Part shown: piece by piece, positions 20,080 through 30,415 of the stretch
Layout of the letters: each line of letters begins with the position of its first letter
How positions within the stretch are numbered: position 1 is the stretch's first letter
DNA from: Sophora flavescens
Taxonomy: Eukaryota; Streptophyta; Magnoliopsida; Fabales; Fabaceae
Assembly: GCA_030762895.1 (NCBI GenBank)
Contig: CM061063.1
Span: 75,761,836 to 75,825,835 of the forward strand
DNA length: 64,000 nt
Reading direction: 5' to 3'
Position numbers and translations under genes: made by a program
Notes under the pieces: model-generated
Seen by the model: only the letters and a program-made list of their open reading frames with translations
Told to the model about the DNA's origin: nothing
Databases searched by the model: none

Positions 20080-22231
20080 AAGCAACTCCCAAACTTTGCA
20101 TGACAAATGATGCACCAAACAATGATGAAATTGGAGTTCCTCAACATGTGGAGTTAAAACTTCCGCAGGGAGGAAGTAAGGCCACGAAACTCGGAGTGAA
20201 AAGAGCAAAGCGAAAGCGCATGTGGCCAGATGAACAAAATAGACTCTTTGATGGACTTCCTTGGAAGAGAGGTGTCCTTGCACTTCCAAGCCCAGCTGAT
20301 CCCGGTTGATCCAAGGGAGTATGGTCAAGCTTAAGATCGTAAATAAGCGCTTCTTGGGAGGCAACCCAAGTTTTCTTTCCCTTTTTAATTTGTATTTGAA
20401 TTTTTTTGTTGAATAATTTGAGAAGATTAAGAGAAGAAAGATCACAAATTGATGGTTTTACCAAGTGTTTTCAGGAAGAACAAAAAGGCATGGAAAAATG
20501 AAGTAAGAGGAGATCATGGCCTGCCCCTGATATCCATCATGGCCATGATGTGAGATCATAATTGATCACGCCCAGGCCGTGACAGGGGTCACAGCCATGA
20601 TTAGCCAACAGCTAAGATCAGAAAGGAACATGGCCCAGCTGTGATAACCCTCACGGGCGTGATGAAAAGGACTCAGAAGATCATAATGTATCACGGCCTA
20701 GCCGTGTAGTCATGGCCGTGAGAGGCCAGCTCCTATAGACCCGAATTGATCACGGCCCAACCGTGATGTATATCACGCCCGTGATGGGGGACTCGCTTGA
20801 CACCAGAACTGGTCACGGCCTGCCCGTGATGATTGTCACGGCCGTGACACGTCTTCCAACAGCTCTATGACTAGCATCTGAGCCAACCCCCTCCACCACC
20901 TCGGTGAGTTGTTCCATTTTTCTCCTCTCTCCGACTTGATTATTTACATTGGGGACAATATAAGTTTTTAAGCTTGGGGTAGGGGTATTTTTGCATTTTG
21001 CATGTCGCATTCATATAGGCGTAGTTTTGCATAATCACATGATTAGATTGCCCCTTGCTTAGAGTATGCATCCAATTGTGAGAACTTTGTGCCAAATGAG
21101 TTGAGACAGTGAATTTTTGAATCCAATTTTTGTATTCTTGTGATAGGATAAAAATAAAAATGCTTGAGATGATCTTCTGATAGTTGATAATTAGCATGTG
21201 GTTCCTTAGATTTGTGTTTCTCTTTGATTTTAAACTACTAAATGTGAGAATTTTTTTTGAGCCTAAAAGGGGTACTCACTAAATCTACCCCATTCTTTGT
21301 GATTGAGTGTTTTATTCATCTTGGATTGTATTCTCTAGAACTTGACTTGAAACCGTTTTGAAACTTAAATTTTTTTTTTGAAAACATATTTGAAAAAGAT
21401 TGAGGCACTAGCTATTTTTCTGGCCTTCTGAACCTTGACTGATTAAATGCTACACCTTAGTTGCCCAATTTTGAGCCTAATAGAATAAAATACTTTTCTT
21501 TGTACCTTGATTTATTTTGATGAATGATGCTTGGTATGACACCTTTTAAAGTATTGCAAAAAGGGCAAAAAGGTGGTTTGAAAAATAAATTGTGGGATGA
21601 AAAAGTTAGAAAAATATTTCTCTTAAGTTGGAAATCTCCCCTTCTCCAAATTGAAAAAAATAAAATAAAAAAATAAAAAATAGAAAAATGGAGAAGGGGA
21701 CGAGAAAAAAGAAAGAGAGAAAGAAAAAAAAAGAAATGTGGAAAAGTGAATTAAAGCCCAAAAAGGAATTTTAGAAGGTTGTCGTGCTTTGCATTGTTTG
21801 ATATTTTGTTTAACCTTCTTGAATTTTCCCTTTCTTGATTTCCCCACCTAACAAATAATCCCATGGCCCCATTACAACCAAAATAAAAGACCTCTTGATT
21901 CTTATGCTTTTTCATTAATAAAGTAGAGATTTGGTTAATAGTCAAGCTTAAGGTAGGGTACCTTCCTTGAGGAAATTGAGTGAATTGTCAAATGTCCCTA
22001 AACACTTGAGTGAGGTGAGAAGAGTGCCCGAATTAGTGAGAGGTATGAATTTAGGGAACCTAAGCTTCTAATTGGACTTGAAATTGATTGTCTCTTGGCT
22101 TCTTATTGGATATTCCTGTTACTTGGATTTATTACTCGGGTTCTTGGTTCACTACCTATGCTCTGATTGTTTATCTTGTCTGGCCTTGGTTATTGCTTGA
22201 GGACAAGCAAAATCTTAAGCTTGGGGTAGTT
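20080..22231 (+). other. Post-protease non-coding region of the Athila-type element
   Basis: The hallmark GCGCTTCTTGGGAGGCAACC at about 20345 marks the 3' non-coding part that normally follows pol, so pol was lost between about 20079 and 20300. A palindrome array follows (20505-20870), then T- and A-rich sequence. The polypurine-like AAGCTTGGGGTAG just before 22232 is the probable plus-strand primer site. Confidence 0.7.
20505..20870. repeat. Array of paired palindromes, six units of about 60 bp
   Basis: Each unit carries a 17-nt near-palindrome of the form TCACGGCCNRGCCGTGA, a spacer of about 7 nt, then a 12-nt palindrome TCACGGCCGTGA, all degenerate to different degrees. The same module occurs in both LTRs and in CACTA-3 at 26279-26628. 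No protein is encoded. Confidence 0.8.
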
Positions 22232-23574
22232 TGATGAGTGTGATTACACCTCATATTTCTTTATCATATTGCATGCATTTTCATGTAGTTTAGGCATTTT
22301 TAATTTGATTTTTGTTAGTTTTTACCTTGGAACGGGTAAGGCGGTTTTGTGGTGTTTGTGTGCAGGAATTGAGGATTAAAATGCTCAGGATCATTTATGT
22401 TGGAGCTTGCATGACGACAGAGCTTGAAAAGTAAGAAAAATGAGCCAAACAGAGCCCATCACGGCCTAGCCGTGACAGCCATCACGGCCATGATCGAGCA
22501 AGGCAGAAAAGAAAAGAACGAAAAAGTCAGAACTTGTCACGGCCAGACCGTGATGGCCATCACGGCCGTGACAGGCCATCAATGCCAAGTTTTCCAAGAC
22601 AGAATCTGTCACGGCCTGGCCGTGACATCACTGCCGTGACGCGCAATATCTGGAATTTTAATTGTTGATTTGATCTGATTTTGTAACAGCTTGGGATTCA
22701 AGTTACCCTACATTATAAATAGGACTTAGAGGCTCGAAAATAGGTATCCATTGGACTGCTACCCATAGGCAAAAACTAGGATTTCTCTTCTTCTCAATTC
22801 CTTTTCTTCTCTTAGGTTTTCTTTTATGCTTTTGTTAATCAAGCTTGCTATGAACATGGCAATGCTTGAGTAGTTGTTTTTATTTCTAGGAATTGGGGCT
22901 ATGCCCAAGATTTGTTTTATGTTATGAATTGACGTTTTACTTCTTGTTAATTTCAATTCGCTTTCAATTTAATTCCTATTGCATGAATTACTTGTGAATT
23001 TGGTGCGCATTTATTTGCATGTCATAGATAATATAAGGAGGAACCTAGCGGTGAACTTAGGTATCGGATCTATAGGAGTCAAACTTAGGACTTAAATCAC
23101 GAGAGTTGGAAGCGGTCCTTCGAGGGTTCACTGAGTTGTCACAAAACTTAAAGGGTTCGATTTAAATTCAATTACCACGAGAGTAGGGGTTGGTTTAATC
23201 GGGCATGGTTCTTGTATCCCGAGAGGGAACATTAACTTATTTTGGATAAATTCACCTTCAAAGCAAATTTAGATAATTAACAAGAGGGGTAGTCAATTTA
23301 GTAACATAAGCAGTCTTGTTAGTAACCCAATTCCTGGAAATCTCTTTTGATAATGAAAAATCACATATTTGATTTGATTGCGATTTTGTTTGATTGCGTT
23401 TTAGATTTTTGATTTGTTAGTTAATCTTTTAAAAACAAATCTTTTCCAAATCTTTTTTCTAGTCCAGTTTAATTGATTTAATAATTGATAGTTATTTAAG
23501 ATCACAGTCCCTGTGGATTCGATCTTTTTATTACTTGACGACGAAGCCGTACACTTGCGGATTCGCGCCCATCA
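22232..23574 (+). repeat. 3' LTR of the Athila-type element
   Basis: 1343 bp, starting TGATGAG directly after the polypurine-like tract and ending CCATCA. It holds three palindrome modules at 22456-22642. The short ORF at 22424-22639 is just the translated repeat. Confidence 0.92.
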
Positions 23575-24174
23575 CCATGCACCCCATGTTCTTACTTTTT
23601 GGGTTCTTAAATGGGTCCCACCTTGACATATCTCCCATTTTTACTTTTTACAACTTAAGCTCCTTATCTCTCCAACCCAGTAACTTCAAAAAAAATTCCT
23701 TAATTGGCCCCACTAGTGGGCCTACATCTTTACATTTCATCAATAATTTATTTATTTTTATTCTAAAATATTTTTATATTGGCTGGCCAGTTTTTTTTTA
23801 TTTAAAAAAAAAACAATATTTGCCCACACAATTAGATAAGGATCGGTACTTGTACAAGCACCCCTCCCTATTAAGCATCGGTTCTACAATTTGGTCCAAC
23901 CCTGGATGCTTAACAAACACTGGTCCTTCACAGGGAAGATCCCCATTTTTATTGACCATTGGAGATGGCCTTAGGCGAACATTTTTATTACTCACATTTT
24001 TATGTGATGAAAATAGAGTGTAGATGTATGAAAAATAATATTAGATTAGATATAATTAATTGATAAAAATTGTATAGATATAAATTATAACAGAAAACAC
24101 TCAATCCACCCTACAATTTGAGATAAATAAAAAACATTTCGACTCATAAAGTAGCAAGGAGGTTTTCTTACTCT

Positions 24175-24467
24175 AAAGTTTCCTTCAAAACAGATTCGGT
24201 TACTTTTATCAATTTAGTCTCCATTGGAACTTCTATCAACCTCTTTTTAAATCCCTTTTGGAAGAGATCCTTTCTTTGTTGCCGATGAATGATTGGGAGT
24301 GCTCTTTGCATCACATTTATAGAGAAGCTAACAAATGTGCAGACTTGTTAGCAAAGCATGGTTTGAAAGCTCCAATACAATTACATATCTTAGATTCCGC
24401 CTTTCCTCTTTTAAACATGTTTGTTAAGAATGATTGTAATGAGTTTTGTACCCAACGGTTAGTTTGA
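24175..24467 (+). pseudogene. LINE-type RNase H fragment
   Basis: Reads as the end of a plant non-LTR retrotransposon RNase H domain: TDSVTFINLV (around the DS motif) in one frame, then after a frameshift LLEEILSLLP and IYREANKCADLLAKHG, the conserved C-terminal motif of the RVT_3/RNase H family. No reverse transcriptase is nearby. It is a short 5'-truncated, frameshifted relic within unit B. Confidence 0.75.
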
Positions 24468-25007
24468 TTAATTAATAATATTCCCTCTTTTCATAAAAGT
24501 AAATAAATAAACTCCCTCACCTCCCATTCTTATTTTGAACCAAACATAGTCTCGAGTTAACATATCAATAGACTTTATCAAATTAATAATACATACATAC
24601 ATACTTTAAAGAAAAATCCACTTTCTAGTTATAATGTGTTTGGAAAGTCATGTAAGTTGGATAGAATTACTATTAAAATGTATAAAAGATACAAATAGTG
24701 GCTTCATGGCAAAATGTTTCTGGGAGCCATCAACTTCGATTCAAACATGCACTTAGTTATAAATAATTAAAAAGATTATTCGTTATTTATTGCTTCAAGA
24801 AAAAAGAGATAGAAAAGGAAAAGTTTCCGAAGTAGGAAAAATTGAAATTAAAGAACGAAAAGTAAGAACAGGAGACAGAGATAAAAGTAAGAGGACAAAA
24901 GTTAAACATGTAAAGGAAATGAAAAAGGAGAAAATTTGAAGAAAAGAGAACCAATAGCGATGACTATAATTAAAGGACAACGCTAACTAATTCCCCAAAA
25001 ATATTGG
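24468..25007. other. Intergenic DNA of unit B
   Basis: Partial match to unit A 6200-6470 (for example TTGCTTCAAGAAAAAAGAGA). No gene. It ends with the ATT target duplication (25008-25010) of CACTA-3. Confidence 0.5.
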
Positions 25008-25032
25008 ATTCACTAGTGTAAAATATGTTTTT

Positions 25033-25455
25033 AACATCGGAGATTTTACATCGATTTTTCAATAACCGATGTGTAAAACGAGGCGGTGACATTTTTGAAA
25101 TTAAAAGCAAATAATTTCACATCGATTTATAATTTAACCGATGTGTAAATATTTTCCACATCGATTATATTTTAACCAATGTTTAAAATTAAAACAAAAA
25201 AATTTTAAATTGTAAACTTTTATCTTTTAACATCGGTTCTTTTGGAACTGATGTGTAATATATAGATTAATCACATCGGTTTTAAAATAACCGATGTGTA
25301 ATATAAATTAACCACATCGATTTTAAAATAACCGATGTAATAAATTTAAAAAAATAAAAAATTAAATTAAATCGTAAGTTTCTACATCGGTTATTATAGA
25401 ACCGATGTGAAATATGACTAACCACATCGTTTTTTCAATAACCGGTGTGTAATAT
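25033..25455. repeat. 5' subterminal repeats of CACTA-3
   Basis: Roughly ten inverted pairs of ACATCGRTT and AACCGATGTG spaced 20-50 bp apart. They are the presumed binding sites of this family's TNPA-like protein; the 3' counterpart is at 33820-34085. Confidence 0.85.
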
Positions 25456-26101
25456 TTGACAAAACCCTACTTTTTGTTTCTCTTTTCATTCCCTCCATCT
25501 GTCACGCGCCCTTTTCCTATGTTTTGGCTCTGCTCTTCCATATATGAGCAAGAACTGGAACCTTTGTTTTGGTTCATGCTGACGAAGGCTTCACACTCAC
25601 GAGCACACTGAGCAGAAATCACGTTTGGTTGCTTCACCGCCAACAACATTCTGTGCTTGCTATTAAGAACAGAGCATTCCTTTGTTTTTCATTCCCTCCA
25701 CTCGCGATTTCCATTTGCTCCAGGTATTCTTCATCTTCTTCCACTCGCGTTTTCCTCTTCCATTTGCGCCTTCTTCTTCTCTTTTGACTTAGCTTCCTCT
25801 TCTATTTCGTTTCTTCCTCTGCAGATCTGACTGAGATTTCGTTTCTTCCTCTGTGATTTTGTTCTTCAATACTGAGTTACGCCTCAACAAGGTTTGAACG
25901 AAAACCTAACATCTGTGATTTTTTTCAGATTCTTGAGATTTTTTAGATTTTTGATTTTGTGTCTGTGAAAACTTGGTTGTTGTGAGGCTAATGGTGAACT
26001 GCATCCATGTACAACTGCATGTCTAGGCTCTGTCATGAGTGTATTAGTGCCTTGTTGTGACCCCTTTGATGAAGTTTGTGTCTTGAGTCCTTGTTCTGTG
26101 T

Positions 26102-26132
<31 letters not shown>

Positions 26133-26278
26133 TACATAAATATAATATATTTGTGTTGTTCTGTGTGTGAAGTGTTATAAAGTGTGAATCTGTGTCTAAT
26201 CCACCATAGTGGAAATGGCTCCAAGACTGGATTTTTCCAATTGGTGGACAAAGGATATACAGAAAGGAACACTAGTGG
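25456..26278 (+). other. CACTA-3 5' leader
   Basis: Pyrimidine-rich transcribed-looking leader (25460-25900), then T-rich sequence with a TATATC microsatellite at 26100-26135. No exon is recognised. Confidence 0.45.
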
Positions 26279-26628
26279 TGGTATCACGCGTCACGACCGT
26301 GATGCCTGTCACGGCTAGGCCGTGACGGATTCTTCCTTGGAGGTTGCTTCACTGGTTGGTCTGTCACGGTCGTGACCACCATCACGGCTAGGCCGTGATC
26401 AGTTCTGCCTATGAGGGTCTGGTTCAGTTGGCATGTCACGATCGTGATGGACGTCACGGCCGTGATGGACATCACGGGCTGGCCGTGACCAGTTCTGACT
26501 TTTCCATTCTTTCTTTTCAGCTCTACTCGATCATGGTCGTGATGGCTGTCACGGCTAGGCCATGATGGGCTCTGTTTGGCTCATTTTCTTCACTTTTCAA
26601 GCTCCATCTTCATGCAAGCTACATAATT
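26279..26628 (-). repeat. Athila LTR fragment inside CACTA-3
   Basis: The minus strand matches the LTR segment at 22400-22642: GAGCTTGAAAAGT, AATGAGCCAAACAGAGCCC and the palindrome modules TCACGGCCTAGCCGTGA, with one or two extra modules. Only this piece of LTR is present, with no ends or target duplication seen. It lies just before the conserved transposase leader. Confidence 0.8.
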
Positions 26629-26629
26629 A

Positions 26630-27025
26630 GTAAAGCCTTAGTTTCCCGTTTGAGATGCAATACTAATGAGCACACGTGTACGTGCTTAATGTACCGCTCA
26701 TTGTGTTGGATCTTGAATTGTCCAAAGTTGGACAGTTTGGGAAAAAACTTTTTCTTCATTCAGTTAAAATAGTTATTCATTGATTCTAATGTTATATACT
26801 TGATGAAAGTTCGGATTGATACATTTTCTTTCGTTCTCCGGGTGCATACTTTATCGTGGTGGATGTCATCGCGTTCAAGTCGTGTACGTCGGAGACCGAA
26901 GGGAAATGCTGCCGAAATTTTGTCGAGTATGAGCATGAGAGTTAAGGACTAACTGTTAACCGAATGTTGAAAAATTTTCTTCTCGAATGGGATAGGGCCA
27001 TACCCTATCATAAGAAGTGGTTGCT
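26630..27025 (+). promoter_or_regulatory. Conserved transposase leader, CACTA-3 version
   Basis: Matches the CACTA-1/2 leader: stem arms 26654-26671 and 26696-26712 around a longer loop, TTGAATTGTCCAA, CAGTTTGGGAAAAAAC, then about 100 nt (26829-26930) at roughly 85% identity by hand alignment, including GGGAAATGCTGCCGAAATTT. It ends about 40 nt before the transposase ATG at 27064. Confidence 0.65.
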
Positions 27026-27063
27026 GAATATGTTGGACTAAGTACGAAGTTATTGGTTTAGTC

Positions 27064-30000
27064 ATGGATCGCGGTTGGATGAATGCTAGACGAACAAGTG
27101 ATGAGTATGAGAATGGAGTGGAAGATTTTTTACAGTTTGCAAAAACAAATGCTACTGATAGTGGTAACGGAAGGTTTTATTGTCCTTGTGTTAATTGTTT
27201 GAATGAGAGACGACTAGAAGCTGAGGAGATACGTGATCATCTTATTTGTGAGGGGATTTGCAAGAGTTATACAACATGGATATGTCATGGTGAATCGTTA
27301 GATAGGCCGAGGGTGTCGGATAGAGAGGAAGTTGATGACGTGGAAATGGACGATGGACTAGAGGACATGATCCGTGATGTTGGGCAAGAGTCTTTTCGGC
27401 ACGCAGATGTGTATGATACTTTGTGCAGTGATGCGGAAGTGGCTTTGTATCCGGGGTGCACTAATTTCACATGGTTGTCGGCGGTGTTAAGATTGTTCAA
27501 TGTGAAGGCGAGAAATGGATGGAGAGATAAAAGCTTTACCAAATTGCTTGAGTTGTTGAAAGACATGCTTCCAAAAGGCAACACATTGCCATCTCGAAAC
27601 TATGAGGCGAAGAAGATATTGTGCCCGATGGGTATGGAGTATAAGAAAATACACGCTTGCCCCAATGATTCCATATTGTACAGGAAAGAGTTTGAAGAGA
27701 TGCACGAGTGCCCCAGGTGTGGGGTATCATGCTACAAAGTGAAGGATGGTGATTCTAGTTGTGATGTGGTCACCAAAGGTCCTCCTGCGAAGGTGTTATG
27801 GTATCTTCCCGTGATTCAGTGGTTCAAGCGATTGTTTGCTAATGTAAATGACGCAAAGAATATTAGATGGCATGCAGATGAGAGGAAGTGTGATGGACAG
27901 CTTCGCCATCCGACCGATTCTTTGCAATGGAAGAGAATTGATAGTTTGTTTCCGGATTTCGGCAATGAGCCCAGAAACCTTAGGCTTGGACTTGCTACCG
28001 ATGGAATGAATCCATATGGAAACTTAAGTAGTATTCATAGTTCATGGCATGTTCTCCTGGTAATTTACAACATGTCTCCTTGGTTGTGCATGAAGCGCAA
28101 ATACATTATGTTAAGTATGATGATTTCGGGTCCTAAACATCCAGGAAATGATATTGATGTTTATATGAGTCCCTTGATTGAAGACTTGAGAATGTTGTGG
28201 GATGAAGGCGTTGATGTGATCGACGGGTATTACCGTGAGACATTCAGATTGCATGCCATGTTATTTTGCACCATCAATGACTTTCCAGCATATGGGAACC
28301 TGTGTGGGTATAGTGTTAGGGGGCATAAAGCATGTCCAATATGTGAAGAAGGCACATGTTACCATCAACTGCAACATGGAAGGAAGACAGTTTACCTTGG
28401 GCATCAGAGATTTCTCCGACGTAATCATCCTTATCGTAGATTGAGAAAAGATTTCAATGGACTTCCGGAGAATGAAATTGCTCCGGTGGCCTTGACTGGA
28501 GAGCAAGTTTATGAAAGGGAGAACAACACTAATGTTATCTATGGGAAGACCCAGAAGAAGGCTACCGAGAAGAAAATATGGAAGAAGAGGTCGATCTTCT
28601 TTGATCTTCCATACTAGTGCAAGCTTGATGTAAGACATTGTATCGATGTGATGCATGTGGAGAAAAATGTGTGTGACAGTTTAATCGGAATGCTTCTCAA
28701 CATTCAAGGCAAGACAAAGGATGGTGTGAATGCTCGTCTGGATCTAGTTGCGATGGGTATACGAGAGCAGTTAGCTCCACATAAAGTGGGGGATAAGAAG
28801 ATTTATTTGCCCCCAGCATGTCATACTTTATCAAAAAAAGAGAGAAGAAGTTTCTGTGAATGTCTACGGGGAGTCAAAGTGCCACAGGGTTACTCTTCAA
28901 ATATCAAAAGACTTGTCTCAATGAAAGATCTCAAATTAGTTGGCTTAAAGTCTCATGATTGTCATGTCTTGATGCAACAACTACTACTGGTGGCCATTCG
29001 TGACATATTACCTAAAAAAGTCAGACATGCCATTACTAGGTTATGCTTATTCTTCAATGCTATATGTAGCAAGGTCATTGACACTAAAAAGTTGGATGAC
29101 TTGGAAAATGAGGCAGACATTATCTTGTGCCAATTGGAGATGTATTTTCCACCTTCATTTTTTGACATCATGGTTCATTTGATTGTTCATCTAGTGAGGG
29201 AGATTAGATTGTGCGGCCCCGTTTATTTAAGGTGGATGTACCCGGTTGAGCGATACATGAAGATCTTGAAAGGATATATGAAGAATCCACACCGTCCCGA
29301 AGCATCTATTGTTGAAAGGTATGTTGCAGAAGAAGCTATTGAGTTTTGTACAGACTACATGTCAAAAGCGGAACCTGTAGGACTTCCGAAGTCTCGTCAC
29401 GAAGGAAGATATTATGGTAAGGGTACACGAGGTATCACTGTTAAGAGCATGGATCGGGAGGAAGTGCTTCAAGCACATTTGTATATATTGAATAACACTG
29501 ATGAGGTTGAACCATACTTATGTGAGCACAAAAGCATCATCAATGAAACTTACCCTAGAATGAATGAAAAATGGTGTTTAAACAAGCATAACAAGACTTT
29601 CTTGAACTGGTTTAAAGGAAAAAATTGCAAAGGATGGCATTGCTTCTGATACATTAAAATGGCTAGCACAGGGGCCTAACTTTGATGTCATATGCTGGAG
29701 TGGGTACGATATCAATAAGTTTTCCTTCTATACAAAGTCCCAAGATGACAAAAGTACTATGCAAAACAATGGGGTTATGGTCATCGCTGAGTCCATGCAT
29801 TTCTCTAGTTCAAAAGATAAAAACCCTGTTATGGCATTCGTTTCATACTTTGGAATCATTGAAGGGATATGGGAGGTTGATTACACGAAGTTTAGAGTAC
29901 CTGTTTTCAAATGTCAGTGGGCCGACAGTAACAATAGTGTTCAAACCGATGAGTTAGGATTCAAATTGGTGGACCTTAATAAGGTAGGTAATAAAGAGGA

Positions 30001-30229
30001 GCCTTTCATCATGGCATCCCAAGCAAAACAAGTGTTTTATATCCGTGATCCTTCTAACAAAAGGCGGTCAGTGGTTCTCCAGAGAAAAAACATGTATAAT
30101 GGTAGTGAGGGAAATCAAGATTCAACTCTTGATATTTCTGATACTCCTTCTTTCTCAACACGAGTGCCTAATTTCAATGAGGAAAATGAAGTGGATGATG
30201 TACATGCTACTCGTAATGATCACCAATAA
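27064..30229 (+). pseudogene. TNPD transposase of CACTA-3, nearly intact
   Basis: A roughly 1050-codon transposase in one exon. In order: transposase-associated zinc-binding region (CPCVNC near residue 45, WICHGE), the tnp2 domain from about residue 260 (IRWHADERK, ATDGMNPYG, ACPICEE), DUF4218-type region (SHDCHVLMQQLL, LRWMYPVERYM) and DUF4216-type region (KCQWADSN). Two lesions are seen: TAG at 28615-28617 in place of the conserved Trp codon after FDLPY, and one extra A in the A6 run at about 29619-29624 that shifts the frame until 29682. It would cut at the CACTA ends if intact. Confidence 0.88.
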
Positions 30230-30415
30230 GGGTTATGTGAGAACTTTACTAATTGACCACAAAGTAAGTTTAGTTTGAGTTATGTTTAAAGGCATATTAT
30301 ATGTTTACGTTGATATTTATAAGTTATGTTTACGTACGTTGATCGATATTTATAAGTTATGTTTGATATTTATCCTGACATAGTAACAAGTTTTTTTTTG
30401 TTTAAACAGGTATAC

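Larger units (their letters stand above)
16468..23574 (+). mobile_element. Athila-type Ty3/gypsy LTR element, 7107 bp, lacking pol
   Basis: Two LTRs of about 1.3 kb start TGATGAGTGTG and end CGCGCCCATCA. The 5-bp flanks CCAAG (16463-16467) and CCATG (23575-23579) differ by one base. The internal 4.4 kb encodes Gag and a protease region only; no reverse transcriptase, RNase H or integrase is present. After the protease comes the family's usual non-coding 3' part with GCGCTTCTTGGGAGGCAACC. The element is a pol-deleted, non-autonomous derivative. By eye the LTRs differ by a few percent plus one 24-bp indel, so insertion was fairly recent. Confidence 0.93.
16451..23970. mobile_element. Tourist/Harbinger MITE split by the Athila element
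   Basis: Left tip GGCCATCTCC at 16451 and right tip GGAGATGGCC ending 23970 are inverted repeats, flanked by TTA on both sides (16448-16450, 23971-23973), the Harbinger target duplication. Without the LTR element between 16468 and 23574 the MITE is about 410 bp. Its interior (23580-23700) resembles sequence at 190-330 in unit A, so related copies sit nearby. Confidence 0.75.
14586..25007. repeat. Segmental duplication, unit B
   Basis: Second copy of the unit that starts the window. The sequence left of CACTA-1 (before 7644) joins this unit once the transposon and one AGA target duplication are removed. The unit carries a deleted sulfotransferase copy and was later invaded by a Tourist MITE, an Athila-type element inside that MITE, and a LINE fragment. 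Homology to unit A is recognisable again at 23971-24170 and 24480-24910. The right side is cut by CACTA-3 at 25011. Confidence 0.8.

Noticed and set aside
20505..20870. CRISPR-like array
   Set aside because: The repeats are palindromic, degenerate and inside a plant retrotransposon; there are no regular unique spacers or cas genes.
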